Part shown: positions 52,100 to 61,355 of the stretch, piece by piece
How the letters are laid out: the number at the start of each line of letters is the position of its first letter
How positions within the stretch are numbered: position 1 is the first letter of the stretch
Assembly: GCA_017794705.1 (NCBI GenBank)
Contig: CP051235.1
Span: 1,365,010-1,429,009 of the forward strand
Direction: 5' to 3'
Source: Devosia sp.
GTDB taxonomy: Bacteria > Pseudomonadota > Alphaproteobacteria > Rhizobiales > Devosiaceae
Length of the DNA stretch: 64,000 nt
Notes under the pieces: model-generated
What the model saw: only the letters and a program-made list of their open reading frames with translations
Databases searched by the model: none
What the model was told of the DNA's origin: nothing
Position numbers and translations under genes: made by a program

Positions 52100-52732
52100 A
52101 TGAGTTCGCCTTCAACCGCCGAAAACATCCTGTTTGCCCTCAAGACGCGCGGCGCGCTCAGCGCGCGCCAGGTGGCGGACACGTTCAAGATCAGCACCAT
52201 GGGTGCCCACAAGGCGCTGAATGCACTGGCCGAGCAGAAGCTGGTGGATGCCGAAGACGAAAGCCGGGGGCGTGGCCGTCCGACCCGCCTGTTCCGGCTG
52301 ACCGCCGCTGGCCATGCGCGGTTTCCGGACAATCATGCCGAACTCAGCGTTGAGCTTATCGAGGATGTACGGACACTTTTCGGCAAGGCCGGGCTGGACA
52401 GGCTCATTGCCAGCCGCGAGGCGCGGCAGCGGCGGGCCTACGCTGAGCTCAAGGGCCAAACCCTTGGTGAGAAGGTTGCCGATCTGGCGCGGATGCGCAG
52501 TGCCGAAGGTTATATGGCGCGCAGCGAGGTCGCCGAGGATGGCAGCCATCTTCTGATCGAGGATCATTGTCCGATCTGCGCGGCAGCGGATGCCTGTCAG
52601 GGGTTCTGCCGTTCGGAACTGGCGATCTTCAGGGCGGCGCTGGGGAATGGCGTGAGCGTTGAACGCGAAGACCATTTGCTCTCGGGTTCGCGGCGCTGCA
52701 CGTATAGAATACGTGCGATCGAATCGAGATAA
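52100..52732 (+). CDS. DeoR/SufR-like winged-helix regulator with an Fe-S-type Cys cluster
   Basis: A 210-residue protein: N-terminal winged HTH (about 5-70; LSARQVADTFKISTMGAHKALNALAEQKLV) and a C-terminal domain with five Cys at 157, 160, 166, 170 and 200 (HCPIC, DACQGFC, SRRCTYR). The spacing and the HCPI/RCTYRI contexts resemble SufR, the Fe-S-sensing repressor of suf genes. No suf or isc gene lies nearby. AT-rich sequence with no clear ribosome site precedes ATG 52100. Confidence 0.82.
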   Translation: MSSPSTAENILFALKTRGALSARQVADTFKISTMGAHKALNALAEQKLVDAEDESRGRGRPTRLFRLTAAGHARFPDNHAELSVELIEDVRTLFGKAGLDRLIASREARQRRAYAELKGQTLGEKVADLARMRSAEGYMARSEVAEDGSHLLIEDHCPICAAADACQGFCRSELAIFRAALGNGVSVEREDHLLSGSRRCTYRIRAIESR

Positions 52733-52757
52733 GCGCCTCAGGGCCGGGACTAATAAA

Positions 52758-53453
52758 TTGACTGTATCCGCGGAAACTTCGTTCTCCCACATCACCGACT
52801 GGGTGTTCGATCTCGACAACACGCTCTACCCGCGGACCTGCAACCTTTTCGCCCAGATCGACAGCCTGATCACGGACTATGTGGCCGATGTTACCGGTCT
52901 GGCGCGCGATGAAGCGCGGGTGCTGCAGAAGGCCTATTACCGCGACAATGGCACGACATTGAATGGTCTGATGGCCTTTCACGGGGTTGACCCGGATCAC
53001 TATCTGTCCGTGGTTCACGCCATCGACTACTCGCCAGTCGAGGCCGATCCGGCCCTCGTCGAGGCGATCCGGCGGTTGCCGGGGCGCAAGCTGATCTTCA
53101 CCAACGCCGACACCGGACACGCCGAAAGCGTGCTGCACCGGCTGGGCGCAATTGACCTGTTCGACGGCATTTTTGACATCAGGGCGACCGGATATACACC
53201 CAAGCCCGAAAAACCCGCCTACGACCGGTTCCTGCAGCATTTCGGTGTTGCGCCTGATCGTGCCGTGATGTTCGATGATCTCGAAAAGAACCTCAAAACG
53301 CCACATGAGCTTGGTATGCGCACAGTTCAGGTGATTGCCGGAGACGATTTTGTCCACAGCCAGGTTGACGAATGGGAATTGGTGCGCGGTGAAGACCAGG
53401 CACATATTCACCACATCACCGAGGACCTCGGGGACTTTCTCCGCCGGCTCTGA
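52758..53453 (+). CDS. HAD-family hydrolase, pyrimidine 5'-nucleotidase type
   Basis: A 231-residue HAD phosphatase. Motif I is FDLDNTLYP (Asp18, Asp20), motif II FTNAD, then Lys in KPEKPAYD and motif IV MFDDLEKN. This is the Sdt1-like pyrimidine 5'-nucleotidase branch, which in Hyphomicrobiales commonly sits between argB and dapD, as here. The start is TTG 52758; no ATG gives a better match and the ribosome site is poor. Confidence 0.88.
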   Translation: MTVSAETSFSHITDWVFDLDNTLYPRTCNLFAQIDSLITDYVADVTGLARDEARVLQKAYYRDNGTTLNGLMAFHGVDPDHYLSVVHAIDYSPVEADPALVEAIRRLPGRKLIFTNADTGHAESVLHRLGAIDLFDGIFDIRATGYTPKPEKPAYDRFLQHFGVAPDRAVMFDDLEKNLKTPHELGMRTVQVIAGDDFVHSQVDEWELVRGEDQAHIHHITEDLGDFLRRL

Positions 53454-53501
53454 CCCTCTGCCGAACCTGTTCATTTCTCATCATTGCCCGGAACCGAAAA
53501 C

Positions 53502-54698
53502 ATGAAGCTGACCCCGATCACGCTTGCGAGCCTTACGATGTTGACCGCACCCGTGCAGGCGCTGGCTGTTGAACCCGAAGCGTTTGCCGAAGCGCTCACC
53601 GCGCTGTTCAACCAGGCGGACACAGAACTTCGTTTCGACAGGGTTGATGCCCGTGGCGACGACATTGTGATCGACGGGGCCAGCCTTTCGCTTGCCGGTG
53701 AAGGTCCCCTCGAGTTCGACGTCACCATCGAGTTTTTGAACGTCGGCGAAACTGATGACGGTGGCTATACCGCCGACCGGGCAATCATCGACCGGCTGGT
53801 CATGGAAGAAGACGAGTTCCGTGTGCAGGTGGACGGTTTGGTCTGGGAGAACGTGCTGTTTCACGCGCTGCCGCCCACCGATCCACAGGCGGGGGTATTC
53901 CACCCTTCGCAATTCTTCACCGGCCCGCTGCGCCTGTTTGTTGAAGACAGTGAAGTGTTCCGCATTTCCCGGATCGAATCCGGCAATGCGGTCAGCGCGG
54001 ACGAACAGTCGGTCAGCTTCAACATGGCCGCGGCCGGCATGAAACTTGACCTGGTGGCGCTGGAAGAACTTGAGGAACTGCCGCCGGAACTGGCCGAACT
54101 GGATGTGTCTGAGATTACGATGGAACTGGGCGCCCAGTCGCAATGGGATGTGGCCAGTGGTCAGATGGAGGTCTCCGGTTCATTCATTGATATCTCTGAG
54201 GTTGGCCGCTTCGAGTTCGCCGGCTCGATTCTCGGCTACGACCTGGATTTTCTGGGTGAATTGCTCGAAATGCAGCGTGCGTCCGTCGAGGACGGGGCTG
54301 TGTCGGAAGCTGAGTCCATGGACCAGATGATGCACATGGCCAACTCGCTGTTCCTGAATGGCGCCCGCCTGCGGTTTGACGATGACGGGATCACCAACAA
54401 GCTGCTGGATATGGCGGCGGAAGAACAGGACATGCCGCGGGCCGCCATGACCATCGGCTTTGCCGCGGCGCTGCCGATCATGGCCTCGGAACTTGGGGTG
54501 TCTGAAGCGCTGTCCACTGCGCTGCTGCGCGCCGCGACCGATTACATGATCAGCCCGCAATCGTTCGAGGTGCGGCTCTTGCCCAACAAACCGGTCAGAT
54601 TCTCGCGGTTGGCAGAAGCAGTGGAAGGGGAAGATGCCGAAGCGCTGATCGGCATGTTCAATTTCGAAGTGGAAGCGAACCAGCCGCGCGCTGACTGA
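53502..54698 (+). CDS. Secreted protein of unknown function (398 aa)
   Basis: A 398-residue, acidic protein with a signal peptide (cleavage near VQALA|VE, residue 22). The mature part is rich in beta-strand-like segments and Glu/Asp with a repetitive alternation of ‘LxxDGxxxxxxDG’-type turns; I recognise no domain. It follows the HAD gene after 48 bases and ends back to back with the LOG-family gene. A periplasmic or outer-membrane role is likely from the signal peptide alone. Confidence 0.75.
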   Translation: MKLTPITLASLTMLTAPVQALAVEPEAFAEALTALFNQADTELRFDRVDARGDDIVIDGASLSLAGEGPLEFDVTIEFLNVGETDDGGYTADRAIIDRLVMEEDEFRVQVDGLVWENVLFHALPPTDPQAGVFHPSQFFTGPLRLFVEDSEVFRISRIESGNAVSADEQSVSFNMAAAGMKLDLVALEELEELPPELAELDVSEITMELGAQSQWDVASGQMEVSGSFIDISEVGRFEFAGSILGYDLDFLGELLEMQRASVEDGAVSEAESMDQMMHMANSLFLNGARLRFDDDGITNKLLDMAAEEQDMPRAAMTIGFAAALPIMASELGVSEALSTALLRAATDYMISPQSFEVRLLPNKPVRFSRLAEAVEGEDAEALIGMFNFEVEANQPRAD

Positions 54699-55553
54699 TC
54701 AGACGCTGAGCTCGATTTTGGGAAGATTGTAGTGTTTGCGCACGACCTCCCAACCTTCCTCAGCCGTGTCGACAATTGTGAAAAGGCTCGTGTCCCCCGG
54801 TGAGATGGTTCCCTCTTCCTCGAGTGCTTCAAGGTTGATGGTCTTGCCCCAGAACTCACCGCCGAACAGGACGAGCGGAATGCGTTCCATGCGTCCGGTC
54901 TGGATGAGGGTCAGGGTTTCGAAGAATTCGTCGAGCGTACCGAAACCGCCGGGGAACACGGCGACCGCACGCGCGCGCAACAGGAAGTGGATCTTGCGCG
55001 TCGCGAAATAGTGGAAGTTGAAGCACATATCGGGCGTGACATAGGTGTTCGGCGCCTGCTCGTGCGGCAGCACGATGTTGAAGCCGATGGAGGGTACGCC
55101 GACATCGGCAGCTCCCCTGTTTCCGGCTTCCATGACGCCCGGTCCTCCGCCGGTCACCACCACGTAATCCTTGTGATCAAGAGCCTTTGAGGTCAGCGAA
55201 GCGTATTGGGCGAAACGGCGGGCCTCGGTGTAATAGCGCGAGCTTTTGAGAAGGCTTTCGCGGGCCTTCGGCGTCTTGGCGGCCCAGGGATCCTTGCCCG
55301 GTTCTGCGATACGCGCGCCGCCAAACAGCACAACGGTCGAATTGACCCCGCGTTCGCGCAACCACATTTCAGGCTTGAGATATTCGAGCTGGAAGCGGAC
55401 GCCGCGCATATCCTCGGAGGTCATGAATTCCTCGTCGGTGAAGGCGAGCTTGTAGGCCGCCGCTTCGGTCTGCGGCGTATGCGGTACCTTGCGAGTGGCC
55501 TCAATATCCTGTTTCGACGTGCGAAGCGGGGTATGGCGGCGGCGGTCGGTCAT
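54699..55553 (-). CDS. LOG-family protein (lysine decarboxylase-like, putative phosphoribohydrolase)
   Basis: A 284-residue protein with the LOG motifs TGGGPGVMEAGNRGA and PGGFGTLDEFFE, which bind a nucleoside monophosphate; members release cytokinin-type bases or free purines from 5'-monophosphates. It has an N-terminal extension of about 70 residues before the core, seen in some long LOG-like proteins. Convergent with the unknown secreted protein, with no bases between stops. Confidence 0.88.
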   Translation of the reverse strand: MTDRRRHTPLRTSKQDIEATRKVPHTPQTEAAAYKLAFTDEEFMTSEDMRGVRFQLEYLKPEMWLRERGVNSTVVLFGGARIAEPGKDPWAAKTPKARESLLKSSRYYTEARRFAQYASLTSKALDHKDYVVVTGGGPGVMEAGNRGAADVGVPSIGFNIVLPHEQAPNTYVTPDMCFNFHYFATRKIHFLLRARAVAVFPGGFGTLDEFFETLTLIQTGRMERIPLVLFGGEFWGKTINLEALEEEGTISPGDTSLFTIVDTAEEGWEVVRKHYNLPKIELSV

Positions 55554-55694
55554 TCAGGTCTCCAGTCCTTGTTGACCCGGATTCTGACATGGCTGAGTTA
55601 AATATCTCTCGCCACGGCGCCGAGGTTCACAGTCCCGCAATCTGTGATAAGGGACATCGCACCGACACGCGTTCTGCAACATACGGGAATTGCC

Positions 55695-56540
55695 ATGAGC
55701 CACGCTGAACTGGCCCGCACGATCGATGAAGCCTTCGAGGCCAGAGACACTGTCAACTTCAACACCACGGGCGAAATTCGCGACGCGGTGGAAGACACGC
55801 TGGCGCAACTGGATTCGGGTGCGCTTCGTGTGGCCGAAAAGACCGCAGAGGGCACCTGGCAGGTCAATCAATGGGCCAAGAAGGCAGTGCTTTTGAGCTT
55901 CCGGCTGAATGACATGAAGGCCATTCCCGGCGGTCCGGGCGGGTCGCACTGGTGGGACAAGGTGCCCTCAAAGTTCGATGGCTGGAGCGAGAACAGGTTC
56001 CGTGAGGCTGGTTTCCGTGCCGTGCCGGGCGCCATTGTCCGGCACTCGGCCCATATCGCCAAAGGCGCGGTGCTGATGCCGTCCTTCGTGAACCTGGGCG
56101 CCTACGTCGATGAAGGCACAATGGTGGATACCTGGGTGACCGTGGGGTCGTGTGCCCAGATCGGCAAGGGCGTTCACCTTTCCGGTGGTGTCGGGATTGG
56201 CGGCGTGCTCGAGCCGATGCAGGCGAACCCGACCATTATCGAGGACGAGTGTTTCATCGGCGCCCGTTCCGAGATCGTTGAAGGCGTGATTGTCGGCGAA
56301 GGTTCGGTGATCTCGATGGGCGTTTTCATCGGCCAATCCACCAAGATCGTCGACCGCACGACCGGAGAAGTGCACATGGGACGGGTTCCGCCCTACTCGG
56401 TTGTGGTTTCCGGTTCGATGCCGGGCAAGCCGCTCCCCAACGGCGAGCCCGGCCCAAATCTTTACTGTGCGGTGATCGTCAAGCGGGTGGATGCGCAGAC
56501 AAGGTCCAAAACGTCGATCAACGAATTGCTTAGGGACTGA
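55695..56540 (+). CDS. dapD: 2,3,4,5-tetrahydropyridine-2,6-dicarboxylate N-succinyltransferase
   Basis: A 281-residue enzyme of the succinylase branch of lysine/diaminopimelate synthesis. Left-handed beta-helix hexapeptide repeats run from about 105 to 230 ([21 protein letters not shown]...). The [13 protein letters not shown] and [15 protein letters not shown] blocks are diagnostic. ATG 55695 ([15 protein letters not shown]) is the family start. Confidence 0.96.
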   Translation: MSHAELARTIDEAFEARDTVNFNTTGEIRDAVEDTLAQLDSGALRVAEKTAEGTWQVNQWAKKAVLLSFRLNDMKAIPGGPGGSHWWDKVPSKFDGWSENRFREAGFRAVPGAIVRHSAHIAKGAVLMPSFVNLGAYVDEGTMVDTWVTVGSCAQIGKGVHLSGGVGIGGVLEPMQANPTIIEDECFIGARSEIVEGVIVGEGSVISMGVFIGQSTKIVDRTTGEVHMGRVPPYSVVVSGSMPGKPLPNGEPGPNLYCAVIVKRVDAQTRSKTSINELLRD

Positions 56541-56636
56541 GCCGTCCAGCGTCTGTCAGACTCAATTCGTTTGCACTAGTCTGCGCCCGGGCGACTGATT
56601 GCGCCCGACACTGTTCCGGGCCTGAGGAGGGGACAA

Positions 56637-57152
56637 ATGGACTGGCAGTATCTTTATACCCAAATGGACGGGCGCATTGGCCGAAAGCAATTCTGGCTTG
56701 GCGCCGTGGTGATGGTTGTGATCGGCATCGTCCTGTCGATCCTTGTGAATTTCTTTACAGGCGGGTTCAACATGACGCCCGCAGCAGACGCGGAAACCGC
56801 GATGGCGGCTTTCCGGGCGGCATGTATCGCCAACATCGTGGTCTTTGTGCTGCTGGTCTGGCCACTGGCGGCGCTGATGATCAAGCGGCGGCATGACCGC
56901 GGATCGTCGGGCAATGACGTCTGGGCCTATATCGGACTGGCCCTGGTGGCGCAGTTGCTTACACTCTTTGGCATTGACTATTCGGCGGTACAGATACCCG
57001 GGACCGACAGCTATGTGGTCACACCCGGCTTCATGTCCGGCGGTCTCGGCTTCATTGTGGGCATATTCGCGCTCTATCTTCTCGTGGTCTGCGGTTTCCT
57101 CAAGGGCAACGAAGGTGCGAACGCCTACGGGCCCGACCCGCTGGCCAGCTAG
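56637..57152 (+). CDS. DUF805 membrane protein
   Basis: A 171-residue inner-membrane protein with four helices. The N-terminal GRIGRKQFWLG and the KRRHDRGSSG turn are the DUF805 signatures. AGGAGGGG lies six bases before ATG 56637. Located between dapD and dapE, with 18 bases to dapE. Function unknown. Confidence 0.9.
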   Translation: MDWQYLYTQMDGRIGRKQFWLGAVVMVVIGIVLSILVNFFTGGFNMTPAADAETAMAAFRAACIANIVVFVLLVWPLAALMIKRRHDRGSSGNDVWAYIGLALVAQLLTLFGIDYSAVQIPGTDSYVVTPGFMSGGLGFIVGIFALYLLVVCGFLKGNEGANAYGPDPLAS

Positions 57153-57170
57153 ACCATTCGGCAGGATTGC

Positions 57171-58343
57171 ATGACAATTGAGACGACCGGCAGTCCTGCC
57201 GAACTTCTGAAAGACCTGATCCGCTGCGCTTCGGTGACCCCTGTCGAGGATGGGGCGCTGGATGTGCTGGAACGGTTTTTGACGCCGCTCGGGTTCGCCT
57301 GTACGCGGCTTGTGTTTGAGGGAGACGGGTCGTACCCGGTCGACAATCTTTTTGCCACCCGTGGTTCCGGCGGGCGGCATATTCTGTTTGCCGGGCACAC
57401 GGACGTGGTGCCGGTTGGCGACGAAGCGGCATGGACGCACGGGCCGTTTGCCGCGGACGAAGCCGACGGGATGATCTGGGGGCGCGGGGCGGTGGACATG
57501 AAGTCCGGCGTCGCCGCTTTCTGCGCTGCGGTGGCACAAGCGGTGGCCTACGGCACAGCGGACAAGGGCACCATCTCCCTGGCGATCACCAACGACGAAG
57601 AGGCCGATGCGATCAACGGCAGTGTCAAGCTGCTCGACTGGGCGGCGCAGCAGGGCCACCGGTTCGATTTCGCGATCGTCGGCGAGCCTAGCTCCTACGC
57701 AGTGATGGGCGACAGTATCAAGATCGGGCGACGCGGGTCGCTGAGCGGAATCGTGACGGTCAGGGGCAAGCAGGGCCATTCGGCCTATCCCGACCGGGCC
57801 AATAATCCCATGCCGCATTTGGCGGCGCTGGCCAGGCATCTGGCAACCGCCGAACTTGATGAGGGCACCGAGCATTTCCAGCCTTCAAACCTTGAGATCA
57901 CCTCGATCGATACGGGCAATACGGCGACCAATGTCATCCCGGCGGCAGGACGGCTGAGTTTCAATATCAGGTTTAACGATCTGTGGACGGCGGACAGTCT
58001 GCGTGCATGGATCGATCAGCAGATCCAGTCAGCCGCCACTGAAGGGATCAGCATCTCCTGGAAACAGGTGGCGGCGGTGGCGCAGAGCTTTGTGTCGCCG
58101 CTCAGCGATGATGTGACTGCTGTTTGCGATGCTGTTGAAACCGTGACGGGCCGCCGGCCGGACCTCGCGACGTTCGGCGGCACCTCCGACGCCCGCTTCA
58201 TTGCGCCGTTCTGTCCGGTTATCGAGTGCGGGCTTGTGGGTACGACCATGCATCAGGTGGACGAGCGGGTGCCGGTTGCCGAACTGGAACAACTCACCGA
58301 GATTTACCGGCAATCGCTTGCGGCATTCTTTGCCAAGTCCTGA
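57171..58343 (+). CDS. dapE: Succinyl-diaminopimelate desuccinylase
   Basis: A 390-residue zinc peptidase-like enzyme that removes succinate in diaminopimelate synthesis. Metal-site blocks: FAGHTDVVPVGD, RGAVDMKSG, TNDEEADA and the C-terminal GTTMHQVDERV; the dimerisation domain holds KQGHSAYPDRANNP. Complements dapD 0.6 kb upstream. Confidence 0.96.
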   Translation: MTIETTGSPAELLKDLIRCASVTPVEDGALDVLERFLTPLGFACTRLVFEGDGSYPVDNLFATRGSGGRHILFAGHTDVVPVGDEAAWTHGPFAADEADGMIWGRGAVDMKSGVAAFCAAVAQAVAYGTADKGTISLAITNDEEADAINGSVKLLDWAAQQGHRFDFAIVGEPSSYAVMGDSIKIGRRGSLSGIVTVRGKQGHSAYPDRANNPMPHLAALARHLATAELDEGTEHFQPSNLEITSIDTGNTATNVIPAAGRLSFNIRFNDLWTADSLRAWIDQQIQSAATEGISISWKQVAAVAQSFVSPLSDDVTAVCDAVETVTGRRPDLATFGGTSDARFIAPFCPVIECGLVGTTMHQVDERVPVAELEQLTEIYRQSLAAFFAKS

Positions 58344-58437
58344 CGCGACATTCGATTTCAACGCGCAAGGGTTGCCCCGGTGCCCACGCGTGCTTAAGTG
58401 CTAACCCATCGAAAAACCAGCCGCCGGCCCCGCCAGA

Positions 58438-59019
58438 ATGTTCCAGAGCCTGTTTGAAGAATTCATCTATGCCGGCCGGGGCACTTTTCAGCTGTTGCTG
58501 GGGCGCCGCGATGCGTCGAGCAATTTCGATCTCAGCCTGCGCGGGCTGACGGGCAGTTTCGTCGCGTTTCTGGTGGCTGCCGCATTCAACGCGTTCCTGC
58601 CCGGTATCATGGGTGTCGAGAATGCACCTTCGGCGACCTCAGCGCTATTGTTCGTGCTGGTGCTGTATGGAACGCAGGCAGGCGCTGCGGCGCTGATCCT
58701 CAGGGTTTTCGGTCGCGGCGACGGGTTCGTACCCTATCTGGTGTGTGACAACTGGGCGACCTTTTACATCAGCGTGCTGTCGGCATTGATGGTGGCGGTG
58801 CGGCTCAACGGCGATCTGTCGCTGCTCATCCTCGGGGTGGGCGTCATCATCGTCGAAATCAACATCGCAAGGTTGATCGTCACCTTGCGGCCCCTGCAGA
58901 TCGTTGGATTCCTGTTTGCACAATTGATCGGCGTGATGATCGGGCTGATGATCATCGGGGCTTTCCTGCCGCCGGAACTGGCCGATCAGGCCGCACTTTC
59001 CGGCGCGGTCTCCGGGTAA
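58438..59019 (+). CDS. Predicted membrane protein (five or so helices)
   Basis: A 193-residue hydrophobic protein with segments at about 35-55, 65-85, 100-125, 130-150 and 155-178. ‘YIP1’-like topology is possible, but no motif confirms it. It follows dapE after about 95 bases. Its last 34 bases overlap the convergent truA gene. Function unknown. Confidence 0.78.
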   Translation: MFQSLFEEFIYAGRGTFQLLLGRRDASSNFDLSLRGLTGSFVAFLVAAAFNAFLPGIMGVENAPSATSALLFVLVLYGTQAGAAALILRVFGRGDGFVPYLVCDNWATFYISVLSALMVAVRLNGDLSLLILGVGVIIVEINIARLIVTLRPLQIVGFLFAQLIGVMIGLMIIGAFLPPELADQAALSGAVSG

Positions 59020-59750
59020 TCCACCTGCGTCAGGTAGAGCCCCGCGGAGGGTGCCAGCGGGCCACACCATGAACGGTCCCTGGCGTCCAGCGCCTTTTTC
59101 ATGTCGCCCACTTCCCAACGCCCCTCGCCGACCATTTTGAGCGAACCCACAAGCGAGCGCACCATGTGGTGCAAAAAGCTGCAGGCGTGCGCGGTGACCA
59201 GAACATGTTCACCTTCACGGATGACGGCGAGGTGATCGAGTGTCTTGACCGGTGAGTTGGCCTGGCACTCGGCGGCGCGGAAGGTGGTGAAGTCATGCTG
59301 GCCGAGCATGAGTTGGGCGGCCTCGTGCATCGGGCCGGCGTCAAGTTCGGCGGGAACGTGCCAGACGCGATCCACTTCAAGGCCGGGCCGGGCACGCCGG
59401 TTGAGAATGCGGTATTCGTAGTAGCGGCGTATCGCGGAAAAGCGCGCCTCAAAACTCTCCGGCACGGCCTCACATGCGATGATCGAAATCGGGTGGGGTT
59501 TGAGATGGTAGTTCAGCGCCTCACCAACCCGGAACGGATCCCAGGCGCGGGTGAGATCGAAATGCGCCACCTGCCCTTTTGCATGCACGCCGGAGTCCGT
59601 GCGCCCCGCAGCCTGCGTCGTGACTTCCTCGCCGGAAAAGCCGCGAATCGCCTCTTCGAGCGCCTGCTGCACGCTCATCCGGTCGGGCTGGCGTTGCCAG
59701 CCTACGAAGGGTGTGCCGTCATATTCGATCGTAAGCTTGAACCGCGACAT
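58986..59750 (-). CDS. truA: tRNA pseudouridine(38-40) synthase
   Basis: A 254-residue enzyme that converts uridines 38-40 in the anticodon stem-loop. The catalytic Asp is Asp52 in [11 protein letters not shown]; the N-terminal [18 protein letters not shown] and the [21 protein letters not shown] block are typical. ATG 59750 lies one base after the fmt stop. Confidence 0.96.
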   Translation of the reverse strand: MSRFKLTIEYDGTPFVGWQRQPDRMSVQQALEEAIRGFSGEEVTTQAAGRTDSGVHAKGQVAHFDLTRAWDPFRVGEALNYHLKPHPISIIACEAVPESFEARFSAIRRYYEYRILNRRARPGLEVDRVWHVPAELDAGPMHEAAQLMLGQHDFTTFRAAECQANSPVKTLDHLAVIREGEHVLVTAHACSFLHHMVRSLVGSLKMVGEGRWEVGDMKKALDARDRSWCGPLAPSAGLYLTQVDYPETAPESAA

Positions 59751-59751
59751 G

Positions 59752-60684
59752 TCAGGCACCACCCAGCCGCAGCCCCTTGAGGCTGCCGGTGCCGCGCACG
59801 AAATCCGCCGCGCTCATCGCTGACTTGCCTTCGCGCTGCACGTCCATGAGGCGAACAGCACCTTCGCCACACGCGATCACCAAATCATCGGAAAGCACTT
59901 CACCGGGGACGCCGTGTCCTTCGGCGCGCTCGGATTTCAGCACTTTGACCCGAACGGGTTTGCCGGACAGGCTGAACTCCGTCCAGGCGCCGGGAAACGG
60001 CGAAAGGCCACGAATGTGGTTGTGCACGTCCGCCGGGGGACGTGTCCAGTCAATGTGCGCCTCAGCCTTGTCGATCTTTTTGGCGTAAGTGGCGCCCTCT
60101 TCCTGCTGCGGTGTGAAGGTGAGACTTCCGCGTTCCAGCGCCGCCAGCGCGCGCGCCATCAGGTCGGCACCGCGCCGCATCATTTCATCGTGCAACTGGC
60201 CGGCTGTCATGCCTTGCGGGATCGGAATGGTTTCGGCGAGCGCAACCGGACCGGTGTCCAGCCCTTCGTCCATTCGCATGACCATGACGCCGGTCTGCGT
60301 GTCGCCTGCCATGATGGCCCGCTGGATGGGCGCGGCCCCGCGCCATCGCGGCAACAACGAGCCATGAAGGTTGAGACACCCCAGTTCCGGTGCGTCGAGA
60401 ATGGCTTTGGGCAGCAGCAATCCGTAGGCAACCACCACGGCGACGTCGGCGTTGTGGGCCGCAAATTGTGCCCGGTCCTGTTCGGCCCTGAAGTTTTTGG
60501 GCGTGAACACCGGCACGCCCAGCCCCTCGGCGGCCACATGCACGGGGCTCTTGCGCTCGGCCTGGCCGCGGCCGGCAGGACGCGGCGGCTGGGTATAGCA
60601 GGCCACGATCTGGTGTCCGTGGGCAGCGATTTCCTGCAGGGTGGGCACGGAGAAATCCGGGGTGCCCATGAAGATCACGCGCAT
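59752..60684 (-). CDS. fmt: Methionyl-tRNA formyltransferase
   Basis: A 310-residue enzyme that formylates initiator Met-tRNA. The N-domain opens [16 protein letters not shown] and carries the active-site [16 protein letters not shown] with Asn/His region; the C-terminal tRNA-binding domain starts near residue 205. Part of the def-fmt-truA operon. Confidence 0.97.
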   Translation of the reverse strand: MRVIFMGTPDFSVPTLQEIAAHGHQIVACYTQPPRPAGRGQAERKSPVHVAAEGLGVPVFTPKNFRAEQDRAQFAAHNADVAVVVAYGLLLPKAILDAPELGCLNLHGSLLPRWRGAAPIQRAIMAGDTQTGVMVMRMDEGLDTGPVALAETIPIPQGMTAGQLHDEMMRRGADLMARALAALERGSLTFTPQQEEGATYAKKIDKAEAHIDWTRPPADVHNHIRGLSPFPGAWTEFSLSGKPVRVKVLKSERAEGHGVPGEVLSDDLVIACGEGAVRLMDVQREGKSAMSAADFVRGTGSLKGLRLGGA

Positions 60685-60721
60685 GCTGCGCCTTTCAATG
60701 CCGTTTCAGGCACGGTTCCGG

Positions 60722-61240
60722 TCAACCGGCGGCTCGCTTGGCGGCCTTGGTGAATTTCTTGGTGACGCGGTCGCGCTTCAGCCGCGACAGATAGTCGATG
60801 AACAGTTTGCCATCGAGATGATCGATCTCATGCTGGATGCAGGTGGCGAGCAGACCCTCGGCCGCCAGTTCCACCGTTTCACCCTGCCGGTCCAGAAAAC
60901 GCACCTTGCATTCGGCTGGCCGTTCGACCTCCTCGTAATATTCGGGGATCGACAGGCAGCCTTCCTCGTGAGTCCAGAGTTCGTCGGACAGCCAGATCAG
61001 TTCGGGGTTGATCATGGTGATCGGGTCGGGTTCGCTTTCCTTGTCCGAAACATCCATGACCACGACGCGTTTCATCTCGCCGATCTGCGGCGCCGCGAGG
61101 CCGATACCTGGCGCCTCGTACATGGTCTGAAACATGTCATCGATGAGGGTCTGCAAGGCGTCGTCGAACTCTGCGACCGGGTCTGTGACCTGGCGCAGAC
61201 GCGGATCTGGAATTTGCAGGATGGGACGAAGCGCCATCAT
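60722..61240 (-). CDS. def: Peptide deformylase
   Basis: A 172-residue metallo-deformylase. Motif 1 GIGLAAPQIG, motif 2 EEGCLSIP (Cys95) and motif 3 HEIDHLDG (His137, Glu138, His141) are complete. Start ATG 61240; the next codon is also ATG. Co-transcribed with fmt and truA. Confidence 0.97.
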   Translation of the reverse strand: MMALRPILQIPDPRLRQVTDPVAEFDDALQTLIDDMFQTMYEAPGIGLAAPQIGEMKRVVVMDVSDKESEPDPITMINPELIWLSDELWTHEEGCLSIPEYYEEVERPAECKVRFLDRQGETVELAAEGLLATCIQHEIDHLDGKLFIDYLSRLKRDRVTKKFTKAAKRAAG

Positions 61241-61355
61241 TGAGCCTCTGATACGGAAATTTCGCCTCTCGATATGGTAATTTTGGCGTTGCGGTCAACT
61301 GTACCGCGCTGCACCCTGCCCCGTCGGCCTCGCGAATCGGATAGGTTTTTGCCTC

